The notes below the pieces were generated by a model, which was not told where the DNA came from, made no database searches, and worked only from the letters and a program-made list of their open reading frames with translations. Both the position numbers and the translations under genes were made by a program. Shown here piece after piece: positions 7,930-15,984 of a stretch of DNA of 25,304 bases. Position 1 is the stretch's first letter. Each line of letters begins with the position of its first letter. Where the stretch lies: NCBI GenBank assembly GCA_964512955.1, contig CAZEKX010000026.1, positions 1-25,304 on the forward strand, given 5' to 3'. This DNA is from HGM04593 sp964512955. Lineage in GTDB: Bacteria; Bacteroidota; Bacteroidia; Bacteroidales; Bacteroidaceae.

Positions 7930-9351
7930 GTGATAAATAAATATTTAGCATCGCAAATTAAATTAAATTTTCCTTTTGTTCCAACAGTTCAGCAAGAAAA
8001 AACAATAGAAATGTTGGCAGAATTTCTTATGTCCGAAAAAGAACGTAAGGTTTTCTTGCTTTGCGGTTATGCCGGAACCGGAAAAACAGTACTTATATCG
8101 GCATTGGTACGTACCTTGGAGCGTCTTGAACGAAAGAGTGTTTTGCTTGCCCCTACAGGTCGTGCAGCGAAAGTGTTTTCGAACTATTCGGGAAAAAGCG
8201 CTTACACCATTCATAAATGTATTTATAGACAAAAATCGATATTGAACAGCTCTGTGTTTACTCTTATGGAGAACAGAGCAAAGCATACTTTGTTTATCGT
8301 AGATGAGGCTTCTATGATTGCTAACGAAGGAATGTCGGGCTTCGGTTCGGGTGCATTACTCGACGATCTTGTGGAGTTTGTATATTCGGGAGATGGTTGC
8401 TCATTACTGCTACTTGGCGATACGGCACAATTACCTCCGGTAGGCGAACAACTCTCTCCTGCTCTCTCACCGCAATATCTGCGTTCTATGTTTCTAAATG
8501 TTATAGAGGTGGAAATGACACAGGTTATGCGACAAATGGATGGTTCGGGTATTCTGCAGAATGCTACCATGTTACGCAATATAATAGCAAATAGCGATAT
8601 GGGGTATATGCCTAAGATAGAGTTTAAAGGGTTTCCCGACTTGTGCTGTGTCTCGGGCGATGAACTTATAGAGGCTATAGAGGGTTGCTATTCCAATGTG
8701 GGAATGGATGAAACAATAATTCTTTGTCGTTCTAATAAACGTGCGAATATCTATAATGAAGGAATACGCAGGCGCATACTCTATCGCGAAGATGAACTGA
8801 ACCGTGGCGACCTGCTTATGGTGGTAAAAAATAATTACTACTGGCGTGAGGAGTTGGGGAAAGAGGATAAGACTCTGCTTGAGAAAATAGATTTTATAGC
8901 AAACGGAGATATTGCAGAAATTGTACGTGTCGGTGGGGTGGAGTGTATGTATGGGTTCCGTTTTGCCGATGTAACGCTCTCTTTTATCGATTACGAGGAT
9001 TGCGAGATGGATGTAAAGATTCTTCTGGATACACTCACAAGCGAATCGCCATCACTTACAAAAGAGGAGAGTGATAGGCTTTTTAATGCTGTTTGGGAGG
9101 ATTATCCCGAAATAAAATCAAAAAGAAAACGAATGGAGGAGGTTCGTAAGAATCCCTATTTTAATGCCCTGCAAGTTAAGTATGGCTATGCGGTAACATG
9201 TCATAAGGCACAAGGTGGTCAGTGGAAACATGTTTTTCTAGATAGGGGCTTTGTTCCCAATGATGGATTGACTACCGATTTCTATCGTTGGTTATATACG
9301 GCTTTCACTCGTGCAAGTGAGAAACTTTATTTGGTAAATTGGAAGGAATAA
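7930..9351 (+). CDS. RecD-like ATP-dependent DNA helicase (superfamily 1, AAA_30/UvrD_C_2)
   Basis: This is a predicted DNA helicase of the RecD/TraA branch of superfamily 1, acting in DNA repair or recombination in the cytoplasm. Numbered from GTG 7930 (473 residues), it shows Walker A GYAGTGKT at 46-53, Walker B DEAS at 125-128 and motif III GDTAQLPP at 163-170. The C-terminal UvrD_C_2 signatures are VTCHKAQGGQW at about 422-432 and YTAFTRASEKLYLV at 456-469. The reading frame can be extended to an ATG at 7849, adding 27 residues (MPPPFNPCKNK...). I prefer GTG 7930 because MINKYLASQIKLNFPF resembles the N-terminus I recall for Bacteroides homologues. No RecB or RecC gene is adjacent, so this is not a RecBCD subunit. 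It is convergent with alaS. Confidence 0.9.
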   Translation: MINKYLASQIKLNFPFVPTVQQEKTIEMLAEFLMSEKERKVFLLCGYAGTGKTVLISALVRTLERLERKSVLLAPTGRAAKVFSNYSGKSAYTIHKCIYRQKSILNSSVFTLMENRAKHTLFIVDEASMIANEGMSGFGSGALLDDLVEFVYSGDGCSLLLLGDTAQLPPVGEQLSPALSPQYLRSMFLNVIEVEMTQVMRQMDGSGILQNATMLRNIIANSDMGYMPKIEFKGFPDLCCVSGDELIEAIEGCYSNVGMDETIILCRSNKRANIYNEGIRRRILYREDELNRGDLLMVVKNNYYWREELGKEDKTLLEKIDFIANGDIAEIVRVGGVECMYGFRFADVTLSFIDYEDCEMDVKILLDTLTSESPSLTKEESDRLFNAVWEDYPEIKSKRKRMEEVRKNPYFNALQVKYGYAVTCHKAQGGQWKHVFLDRGFVPNDGLTTDFYRWLYTAFTRASEKLYLVNWKE

Positions 9352-9391
9352 ACGATAAACGACCGAAATAAAATTCGGTCGTTTATCGTTT
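9350..9391. terminator. Bidirectional hairpin terminator between the RecD-like gene and alaS
   Basis: A perfect 18-bp stem (left arm 9350-9367, right arm 9374-9391) closes on a six-base loop, ATAAAA. The left arm begins within the stop codon of the helicase gene. The right arm ends three bases before the last base of the convergent alaS gene, so one hairpin can end both transcripts. Confidence 0.85.
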
Positions 9392-9394
9392 GTA

Positions 9395-12013
9395 TTAGAT
9401 TTCTGCTAATTCAAAAACCTTATCAATAGCATTGCGTAAGCCATTTACATCCTTACCGCCTGCTGTGGCAAAGTGGGGTTGTCCGCCTCCACCGCCTTGC
9501 ATTAATTTGGCAGCCTGTCCTACAATCTTACCGGCGTTTATTCCTCGTTCAACAAGGTCTGTTGTCGCCGATATGGTAAGTTGAGGCTTGTCGTTGTGAA
9601 TGCTTCCAATTACAATAAGCAGGTTTTCGGGTTGTTCTGCACGCAACATAAATACAATGTCTTTAATGGTGGTAGCAGGCAACGGGAGTATTGTGCTTAT
9701 GTAACGCACACCGCTCTTCTCTTTAATCTCTTGCAGTAACTTCTCTTTTGCGTTTGCCGCTTTTTCTTTGGCATACTCCTCAATCTCCTTCTTCAGTTCG
9801 GCGTTCTCGGCAATGGATTTTACTATTGTTGCCTTTAGGTTGGGTACATTGTTAAAGAGAGCATGTATCTCTTTCATTAACTCCTGCATCTTGTTCAGGT
9901 TGTCTTCGAGTGCTTCGCCTGTGATAGCCTCAATACGACGTACTCCTGCGGCAACGGAACTCTCCGATATAATCTTAACCATACCTATGTTACCTGTTGC
10001 AGGAACATGAGTACCACCACAGAATTCAATGGATGTTCCAAACTGAACAACACGAACATGGTCGCCGTATTTCTCGCCAAAAAGGGCTATGGCACCCAAT
10101 TTCTTTGCCTCCTCGATAGGAATGTTACGGTGGTCGGTAAGAGGAATGTTTTGGCGAATACGTGCATTAACAATTCTCTCTACTTTGGAAATCTCCTCGT
10201 CGGTAACCTTCTGGAAGTGTGAGAAGTCGAAACGAATGGCGTCGGGAGTAACCAAAGAACCCTTCTGCTCAACGTGTGTTCCCAATACCTCGCGTAGTGC
10301 TTGGTCCAACAAATGGGTACATGAGTGGTTTGCAGCACATGCAAGTCGTTTCTTTATGTTTACCTCGGCATGGAATGTCGCTTCGGGGGTAGCAGGTAAT
10401 ACCTTTGTAATATGTATTGGCAGGTTGTTCTCTTTCTTGGTATCTATCACCTCAATACGTTCATCGCCACAAACAAGTACACCGGTATCTCCTACCTGAC
10501 CGCCACTCTCGGCATAGAAAGGTGTCTCTTTCAATACAATCTGGTATAGTGTCTGGTTCTTTTGCTTTGTCTGGCGATAACGCAATATTGTTGTCTCGTA
10601 TTCGGTGTTGTCGTAACCAACGAAAGTGCTATCGCCTTCGTTTACTGTTACCCAGTCACCGTTTTCAACCGATGCGGCATTGCGCGCGCGTGTTTTCTGC
10701 TTTTGCATCTCTTCGTCGAACTGGTCCATGTTTGCACTCAAACCGTTCTCACGCAGAATTAATTGTGTAAGGTCGATGGGGAATCCGAATGTGTCGTAGA
10801 GTGTAAATGCCTCAACACCGCTTATCTCATCTTTACCATCGGCTTTAGTTGTTGCTATAATCTTGTCGAGCATACTCATACCGGTTGCAAGAGTACGCAG
10901 GAACGACTCCTCTTCCTCTTTAATCACTTTGGTTATAAGTTCCTGTTGTTGTTTCAGTTCGGGGTATGCATCGCCCATGTTCTCTATAAGTGTGGGAACC
11001 AGTTTGTACATGAATGCCTGTTTCTGACCAAGGAATGTATAGCCGTAACGTACCGCACGACGCAATATGCGACGAATTACATATCCTGCTTTGGCGTTCG
11101 ATGGCAACTGGCCATCTGTTATTGAGAACGAGATAGTACGTATGTGGTCGGCAATAACACGCATCGCTATGTCTGTCTGTGCATCGTCGCCATATACCTT
11201 GTTTGAAATTTCTCCAATGGCTTTGATTATGGGTTGGAATACATCGGTGTCGTAGTTCGATGTCTTACCCTGCAATGCCATGCACAGACGTTCGAAACCC
11301 ATACCTGTGTCTATAACCTTTGCAGGCAACTCCTCGAGATGTCCATCCGACATACGGTTATATTGCATAAATACAAGATTCCAAATCTCAATGACCTGAG
11401 GATGTGAACCGTTTACAAGGTCGCGACCGGGAATGGTTGCACGCTCTTCGTCGCTACGCAGGTCGATATGTATTTCGGAACAGGGACCGCAGGGACCTGT
11501 ATCGCCCATCTCCCAAAAGTTGTCCTTGAGGTTGCCGTTTAGAATTCTATCGGCAGGCAGGTGCTTCTCCCAAATAGCGGCAGCCTCATTGTCTCGCTCC
11601 AGGTTCTCGGACTTCGCGCCCTCGAAAACTGTTGCATACAGACGATTCGGGTCCAACTTGACAACCTCGGTAAGGTATTCCCAAGCCCAGTCTATGGCAT
11701 CTTTTTTAAAGTAATCGCCAAACGACCAATTGCCGAGCATCTCGAACATAGTGTGGTGGTATGTGTCGTGTCCCACCTCCTCGAGGTCGTTATGCTTTCC
11801 GCTTACGCGCAAGCATTTTTGCGAGTCGGCAACACGTTTGCTTTTGGCGGGAGCATTACCAAGAATAATATCCTTGAACTGGTTCATACCGGCATTGGTG
11901 AACATAAGTGTGGGGTCGTCTTTAACAACCATAGGAGCCGATGGCACAATAAGGTGGCCCTTCTCCTCGAAGAATCTCTTAAACGATTCTCTAATCTCTT
12001 TTGAAGTGAGCAT
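9395..12013 (-). CDS. alaS: Alanine--tRNA ligase
   Basis: This class II synthetase charges tRNA-Ala in the cytoplasm and edits mischarged Ser and Gly. The 872 residues agree with full-length bacterial AlaS. The catalytic core occupies roughly residues 1-250, with motif 2 around GHDTYHHTMFEMLGNWSFGD (81-100). The editing domain has the zinc-binding set H563 and H567 (NHSCTH) and C665 and H669 (FCGGTH). A helical linker (about 705-770) leads to a DHHA1-type C-terminal domain ending in the Gly-rich motif QGGGGGQPHFATAGG (839-853). All key residues are present, so it should be active. It appears monocistronic, with its own promoter and a shared 3' hairpin. Confidence 0.98.
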   Translation of the reverse strand: MLTSKEIRESFKRFFEEKGHLIVPSAPMVVKDDPTLMFTNAGMNQFKDIILGNAPAKSKRVADSQKCLRVSGKHNDLEEVGHDTYHHTMFEMLGNWSFGDYFKKDAIDWAWEYLTEVVKLDPNRLYATVFEGAKSENLERDNEAAAIWEKHLPADRILNGNLKDNFWEMGDTGPCGPCSEIHIDLRSDEERATIPGRDLVNGSHPQVIEIWNLVFMQYNRMSDGHLEELPAKVIDTGMGFERLCMALQGKTSNYDTDVFQPIIKAIGEISNKVYGDDAQTDIAMRVIADHIRTISFSITDGQLPSNAKAGYVIRRILRRAVRYGYTFLGQKQAFMYKLVPTLIENMGDAYPELKQQQELITKVIKEEEESFLRTLATGMSMLDKIIATTKADGKDEISGVEAFTLYDTFGFPIDLTQLILRENGLSANMDQFDEEMQKQKTRARNAASVENGDWVTVNEGDSTFVGYDNTEYETTILRYRQTKQKNQTLYQIVLKETPFYAESGGQVGDTGVLVCGDERIEVIDTKKENNLPIHITKVLPATPEATFHAEVNIKKRLACAANHSCTHLLDQALREVLGTHVEQKGSLVTPDAIRFDFSHFQKVTDEEISKVERIVNARIRQNIPLTDHRNIPIEEAKKLGAIALFGEKYGDHVRVVQFGTSIEFCGGTHVPATGNIGMVKIISESSVAAGVRRIEAITGEALEDNLNKMQELMKEIHALFNNVPNLKATIVKSIAENAELKKEIEEYAKEKAANAKEKLLQEIKEKSGVRYISTILPLPATTIKDIVFMLRAEQPENLLIVIGSIHNDKPQLTISATTDLVERGINAGKIVGQAAKLMQGGGGGQPHFATAGGKDVNGLRNAIDKVFELAEI

Positions 12014-12104
12014 ATCTATATTTTTTTATTGTTTTTTCGTTTCTCTGTTTCCTGTTGTGGTATGGTGGAAAGTGTGTAGTTTTCTCTTATATCCCACAAA
12101 TGTG

Positions 12105-12112
12105 CAAAGTTA
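12105..12112 (-). promoter_or_regulatory. Predicted alaS promoter -7 box
   Basis: Read on the minus strand, TAACTTTG matches the Bacteroidota -7 consensus TAnnTTTG exactly. It lies about 90 bases upstream of the alaS start. The -33 region is T-rich but lacks a clear TTG. Confidence 0.55.
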
Positions 12113-12268
12113 CAATAAAAGCACGAAAAAAACGAAAAAAGATTGATAAAGATGACACCGTATAGTCGACAGGTTGGCGTAAAATTATTATTTTGTTTGA
12201 AACTTGAATCTTTTGGTATTTTGAAATTTATTAACTTTTTCAATTCGGCTCGATAAATTATAAAATTG

Positions 12269-12299
12269 TTGCAGGATACCGCAGGTTTTATTATTTTCG
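12269..12299 (+). promoter_or_regulatory. Predicted promoter for the M23 peptidase-MerR operon
   Basis: TTG at 12269-12271 and TATTTTCG at 12292-12299 are separated by 20 bases, the spacing typical of Bacteroidota housekeeping promoters. The start codon is 55 bases downstream. Confidence 0.65.
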
Positions 12300-12354
12300 C
12301 ATCGTGAATAGTTCTATTGCTCTGTAATTGGGTGAGGAAACAATCTAAAAGAGA

Positions 12355-13323
12355 ATGCGAAAAGTATATTATATATTTAACCCGGCAACACGAACATACG
12401 ACCGCGTGTATCCCAATCTGGCTCAGAGGTTCTTGACTCTTTTGCGCCGTTTTCTGTTGTTTGTTATTTTTGGCGGTCTCTCTTTTCTTGCATTCTTCCT
12501 GTTAATTGAGACTCCCTCGATGAAAGACCTGCAGGCCGAAAATTCTAAATTGTTGTCGCAATACTCTATTCTTTCGCAACGCCTCGATGATGCTATGGAG
12601 GTTCTCGAGGAGATACAGCAACGCGACGATAATATGTATCGTGTGGTACTGAATTCGGAACCGGTCTCTTCAACGGTGCGTAATGCCGGTTATGGCGGTA
12701 CAAACCGTTATAACGAACTCATGAATATGGATAACTCGGCTTTAGTGGTTGAGACAACACAAAAAATGGATATGCTTGCCAAGCAGATGTATATTCAAAT
12801 AAAATCGTTCGATGAACTTGTTAAGTTAAGTAAGGAGCAGGATGAGTACCTGCGTCATATTCCTGCAATACAACCTATAGCCAATCGCGACCTCAAACGT
12901 ACGGCTTCGGGTTACGGTCGTCGTATCGACCCTGTCTATAAGGTTCCAAAGTTTCATCATGGCATGGACTTCTCGTGCGATGTACGCACTCCGATATATG
13001 CCACTGCCGACGGCAAGGTGGTGTCGGCAAAATGGGAATCGGGCTATGGATGGACTGTGGAACTCGATCATGGCTATGGCTATCGTACTCGATATGCGCA
13101 TCTGCATAGTTTCACAGTGAAAAAAGGTCAGCAGGTGGTGCGTGGTGAACAAATTGCTCTTAGTGGAAACTCAGGTAAGAGTACAGGCCCTCATCTGCAT
13201 TATGAGGTGGTTGTCAATGGTCGCAAGGTGAACCCTATAAACTATTACTTCATGGATTTGGATGCCGACGGCTATGACGAAATGTTAAGAATGGCTGAAA
13301 ACCATGGAAAGGTATTCGATTAA
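12355..13323 (+). CDS. M23 family metallopeptidase (LytM-type, membrane-anchored)
   Basis: This is a predicted periplasmic peptidoglycan endopeptidase of 322 residues. A short cytoplasmic N-terminus is followed by one membrane helix (about 31-52) and a coiled coil (about 56-95). The peptidase domain fills about 180-300. The zinc ligands H201 and D205 (HHGMD) and H282 are intact, as are the catalytic histidines H249 (AHLH) and H280 (PHLHYE). The coiled coil plus LytM arrangement resembles proteins that hydrolyse or regulate hydrolysis of cross-links during growth and division. It shares an operon with a MerR-like regulator starting 11 bases after its stop. The complete active site argues for a real hydrolase, unlike catalytically dead activators such as EnvC. 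Confidence 0.93.
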   Translation: MRKVYYIFNPATRTYDRVYPNLAQRFLTLLRRFLLFVIFGGLSFLAFFLLIETPSMKDLQAENSKLLSQYSILSQRLDDAMEVLEEIQQRDDNMYRVVLNSEPVSSTVRNAGYGGTNRYNELMNMDNSALVVETTQKMDMLAKQMYIQIKSFDELVKLSKEQDEYLRHIPAIQPIANRDLKRTASGYGRRIDPVYKVPKFHHGMDFSCDVRTPIYATADGKVVSAKWESGYGWTVELDHGYGYRTRYAHLHSFTVKKGQQVVRGEQIALSGNSGKSTGPHLHYEVVVNGRKVNPINYYFMDLDADGYDEMLRMAENHGKVFD

Positions 13324-13334
13324 ATAATTATTCT

Positions 13335-13685
13335 ATGGCATTGAATAGTAATAAGGAACTGAAGATGTTTTACTCAATCAAGGAGGTTGCCGATGAAATA
13401 GGTGTAAATGAGTCGGCTTTGCGCTATTGGGAGAGTGAATTCTCGCAATTGTCGCCAAGAAAAAGTGCCAATGGAGTACGCAAATATACCAAGGATGATA
13501 TTAAGACTGCGCGTATGATATATCATCTTGTAAAGGAACGTAAACTTACAATTGCCGGTGCAAGGCAGTACTTGAAAGGTAACGGCAAACACGAAGTTGC
13601 CGAAACAAACAGTAACGTAGTGGAACGCCTCAAAGTTATACGTGAGGAATTGCTTGGTATTAAAGCGGCATTGGACTTCCTGTAA
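13335..13685 (+). CDS. MerR family transcriptional regulator
   Basis: This 116-residue protein has an N-terminal winged helix of the MerR type: MFYSIKEVADEIGVNESALRYWESEF at about 11-36 forms the helix-turn-helix, and the wing carries RKYTKDDI. A C-terminal helix (about 94-114) probably mediates dimer formation. There is no effector-binding domain and no cysteine cluster for metals, so the signal it senses, if any, is unknown. It is the second gene of an operon with the M23 peptidase, a pairing I recall from other Bacteroidota. This hints at a role in envelope or cell-cycle regulation, but its targets cannot be read from the sequence. Confidence 0.9.
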   Translation: MALNSNKELKMFYSIKEVADEIGVNESALRYWESEFSQLSPRKSANGVRKYTKDDIKTARMIYHLVKERKLTIAGARQYLKGNGKHEVAETNSNVVERLKVIREELLGIKAALDFL

Positions 13686-13717
13686 AACAGAGATGTATCC
13701 CTTTTTTAGGAATCTAT

Positions 13718-13760
13718 AACCTATGTTCTAATCCAGTCGGGCAATAGAACGTAGGTTTTT
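13718..13760 (+). terminator. Terminator after the MerR gene, overlapping the 3' end of rel
   Basis: The arms AACCTATGTTCTA (13718-13730) and TAGAACGTAGGTT (13745-13757) pair over 13 positions with one G-U wobble around a 14-base loop. A T run follows on the plus strand. The right arm lies inside the convergent rel coding region, so the last codons of rel form part of the terminator. Confidence 0.65.
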
Positions 13761-15968
13761 AATTTTCTTCAGGTTGTTGCAAATATTACGTACTTCGTCC
13801 ACATCGTGTACATTTACCCAAATGGTACCTTCGAATATACCATTCTTGCTTTCGATGTTTAATTTCTGTATACTTACATTCAACTGTTGGTATATTATTG
13901 TTGTTATCTGGTTTAATACTCCAATGCCATCAATACCTTTTATAAGTATAGGTACTTGAAAGTATAGTGTTTTGTGGGTGTCCCAGTTGGTTGCAAGTAT
14001 GCGGTCGCCATGACTGCTCTTAAGAGTGTCGGCAACGGGACAGTTTCGTTTGTGAATAACTATATGCTTCTCTTCGTCGTAATAACCAAGAACATCATCG
14101 CCCGGTATCGGGTGGCAACAATCGGCAATTATATAGTTGTTCTGTAGAGCCTCGTCGGTGAGTTTCAAAGGAGTCTTACGGTCGACTGTATCGAATGTTT
14201 TTCTGCTCTCTTCCTCTTCTTCTTTCTTATCCTTGTTGCCGAACGAGAATAGCGATGATAACTTCAGACGTTTATTTCCCAGTAGTGTGTCTTTATCTTC
14301 ATTACCTAAAACAATACTTCCATTGCCAATTGCGGTGAGCAACTCTTCCTTATCTTTCAGTTTATGGAATCGCCATAACTTCTCGATATTGCTAATGTTG
14401 TTTGGGAGTTCCTCTTTTTCAAAGAATATGTTCAGTTTCTCTTCTCCTTCGCGTTGCAACAGGCGTTGCTGGCGACGCAGTGTGGCTTGTATCTTTGCTC
14501 GTGCCTTGGCTGTTGTAACAAATGTGAGCCAGTTTGCCTCTACATGTTGCGAGTTCGATGTCAGAATTTCTACTTGGTCGCCACTCTGCAATACATGGTT
14601 AATGGGCACCAACTTATGATTTACCTTTGCGCCAATACAGTGGTTCCCAAGGAATGTGTGTATGCTGTATGCAAGATCGAGTGCCGTACAGTTTTGTGGC
14701 ATGGTTTTTATATCTCCCTTTGGGGTGAACACAAAAATCTCTGTGGCATACAGGTTCAGTTTAATTGTGTCGAGAAAATCGAGTGCATTGGGCTGTGGGT
14801 CGTCGAGTATCTCTTTTATGGTGTGTAGCCAGTTGTCCAACTGCCCATCGTTGCTCACATCGTTTCCTTGGTCTTTATATTTCCAATGAGCGGCAATGCC
14901 CTGTTCTGCGACCTCGTTCATACGTTCACTACGAATCTGTACCTCTATCCATTCGCCACGTTTGCTCATGAATGTGGCATGTAGCGCGCGATAACCGTTG
15001 GCACGTGGCTTGTTCACCCAATCGCGTAAGCGGTCGGGGTGGGCGTCGTACAGTTTTGTGAGTGCAATGTATATTTTAAAACATTCGTTGTTCTCGTCCT
15101 CTCCTTCACGTGGAGTAAATACAATCCTAACAGCAAGTATGTCGTAAATGTCTTCGAATGCAATATGTTTCTTCTGCATCTTGTTCCAAATGGAGTAGGG
15201 CGACTTTACGCGTCCTTTGATAGTATATTTATACCCCATTTTGTCGAGACTGCTACATATAGGCGATGTGAACTCGTTGTATAGAATATCGCGTTCATTC
15301 TGGGTCTTTTCTATCTTTTTCTCTATTGCTGCATACTCTTCGGGGTGTTCGTAGCGGAAACTGAGATTCTCCAACTCGGTCTTTATCTTGCTCAAACCAA
15401 GACGATAGGCGATAGGTGCATATATGTATAGCGTTTCTCCTGCAATTTTGTACTGCTTGTTCACCGGCATGAATTCCAGTGTGCGCATGTTATGTAGGCG
15501 GTCGGCAATCTTTATGAGTATAACGCGAATATCCTCACTCATCGTGAGCAAAAGTTTCTTGAAATTTTCTGCTTGTTCCGATGCGTGTATGCCGAACACT
15601 CCTCCGGCAATCTTCGTAAGTCCATCAACTATTTTTGCTATCTTCTCACCAAACAGGTTGCGAATATCCTCAATTGTATAGTCGGTATCCTCTACAACGT
15701 CGTGCAACAGGGCTGCACATATCGATGTGGACCCCAATCCTATCTCCTTACATACTATCTGGGCAACTGCTAATGGGTGCATTATGTAGGGCTCACCGCT
15801 TTGACGGCGTACTCCTTTATGTGCCTGCCGTGCAAAGTTGAATGCTTTGGTTATTATTTCAACCTTTTTACGATGTTGCGACGCAAGGTATGCATCCAAT
15901 ATATCCCGAAAGGCGGCTGATATGGCTGCCTCTTCTTCAATAATCCGTTTGTCCTCGTTAGTATCCAT
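13728..15968 (-). CDS. rel: Bifunctional (p)ppGpp synthetase/hydrolase (RelA/SpoT family)
   Basis: This enzyme makes and degrades the alarmone (p)ppGpp in the stringent response. I choose the ATG at 15968 (746 residues), which lies just after the stop of the upstream transglycosylase gene; an ATG at 16016 would add 16 residues and overlap that gene. The hydrolase domain has intact HD residues: H50, H89-D90 in LLHDVVEDTD, and D156 in ADRLHN. The synthetase domain (about 240-350) has ANGYRALHATF and the catalytic Glu E342 in EVQIR. A TGS domain (about 405-465), a Cys/His region (DCCHP at 616-620, C643) and a C-terminal ACT domain (about 670-745) follow. Both activities should therefore be present. 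An unusually acidic stretch, KDKKEEEEESRK, lies at 579-590. It is the last gene of the minus-strand block that starts at the DUF5683 gene. Confidence 0.96.
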   Translation of the reverse strand: MDTNEDKRIIEEEAAISAAFRDILDAYLASQHRKKVEIITKAFNFARQAHKGVRRQSGEPYIMHPLAVAQIVCKEIGLGSTSICAALLHDVVEDTDYTIEDIRNLFGEKIAKIVDGLTKIAGGVFGIHASEQAENFKKLLLTMSEDIRVILIKIADRLHNMRTLEFMPVNKQYKIAGETLYIYAPIAYRLGLSKIKTELENLSFRYEHPEEYAAIEKKIEKTQNERDILYNEFTSPICSSLDKMGYKYTIKGRVKSPYSIWNKMQKKHIAFEDIYDILAVRIVFTPREGEDENNECFKIYIALTKLYDAHPDRLRDWVNKPRANGYRALHATFMSKRGEWIEVQIRSERMNEVAEQGIAAHWKYKDQGNDVSNDGQLDNWLHTIKEILDDPQPNALDFLDTIKLNLYATEIFVFTPKGDIKTMPQNCTALDLAYSIHTFLGNHCIGAKVNHKLVPINHVLQSGDQVEILTSNSQHVEANWLTFVTTAKARAKIQATLRRQQRLLQREGEEKLNIFFEKEELPNNISNIEKLWRFHKLKDKEELLTAIGNGSIVLGNEDKDTLLGNKRLKLSSLFSFGNKDKKEEEEESRKTFDTVDRKTPLKLTDEALQNNYIIADCCHPIPGDDVLGYYDEEKHIVIHKRNCPVADTLKSSHGDRILATNWDTHKTLYFQVPILIKGIDGIGVLNQITTIIYQQLNVSIQKLNIESKNGIFEGTIWVNVHDVDEVRNICNNLKKIKNLRSIARLD

Positions 15969-15984
15969 GAGAATCCTTTTTTTG

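Larger units (their letters stand above)
12014..12354. other. Divergent intergenic region between alaS and the M23 peptidase gene
   Basis: About 340 AT-rich bases hold the promoters of both flanking genes. A 75-codon minus-strand frame at 12016-12243 has low-complexity sequence and overlaps the alaS promoter, so it is not called. No RNA gene, repeat or riboswitch-like fold was recognised, and no T-box or other alanine-responsive leader was seen. Confidence 0.5.

Noticed and set aside
12016..12243. Minus-strand 75-codon open frame upstream of alaS
   Set aside because: It is low-complexity, Lys/Asn/Phe-rich translation of AT-rich intergenic DNA and overlaps the predicted alaS promoter.
13108..13122. 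TTTCAC-A-GTGAAA inverted repeat resembling parS
   Set aside because: It lies in the M23 coding region and has one extra central base compared with parS, so it cannot be a proper ParB site. It encodes ordinary protein sequence.
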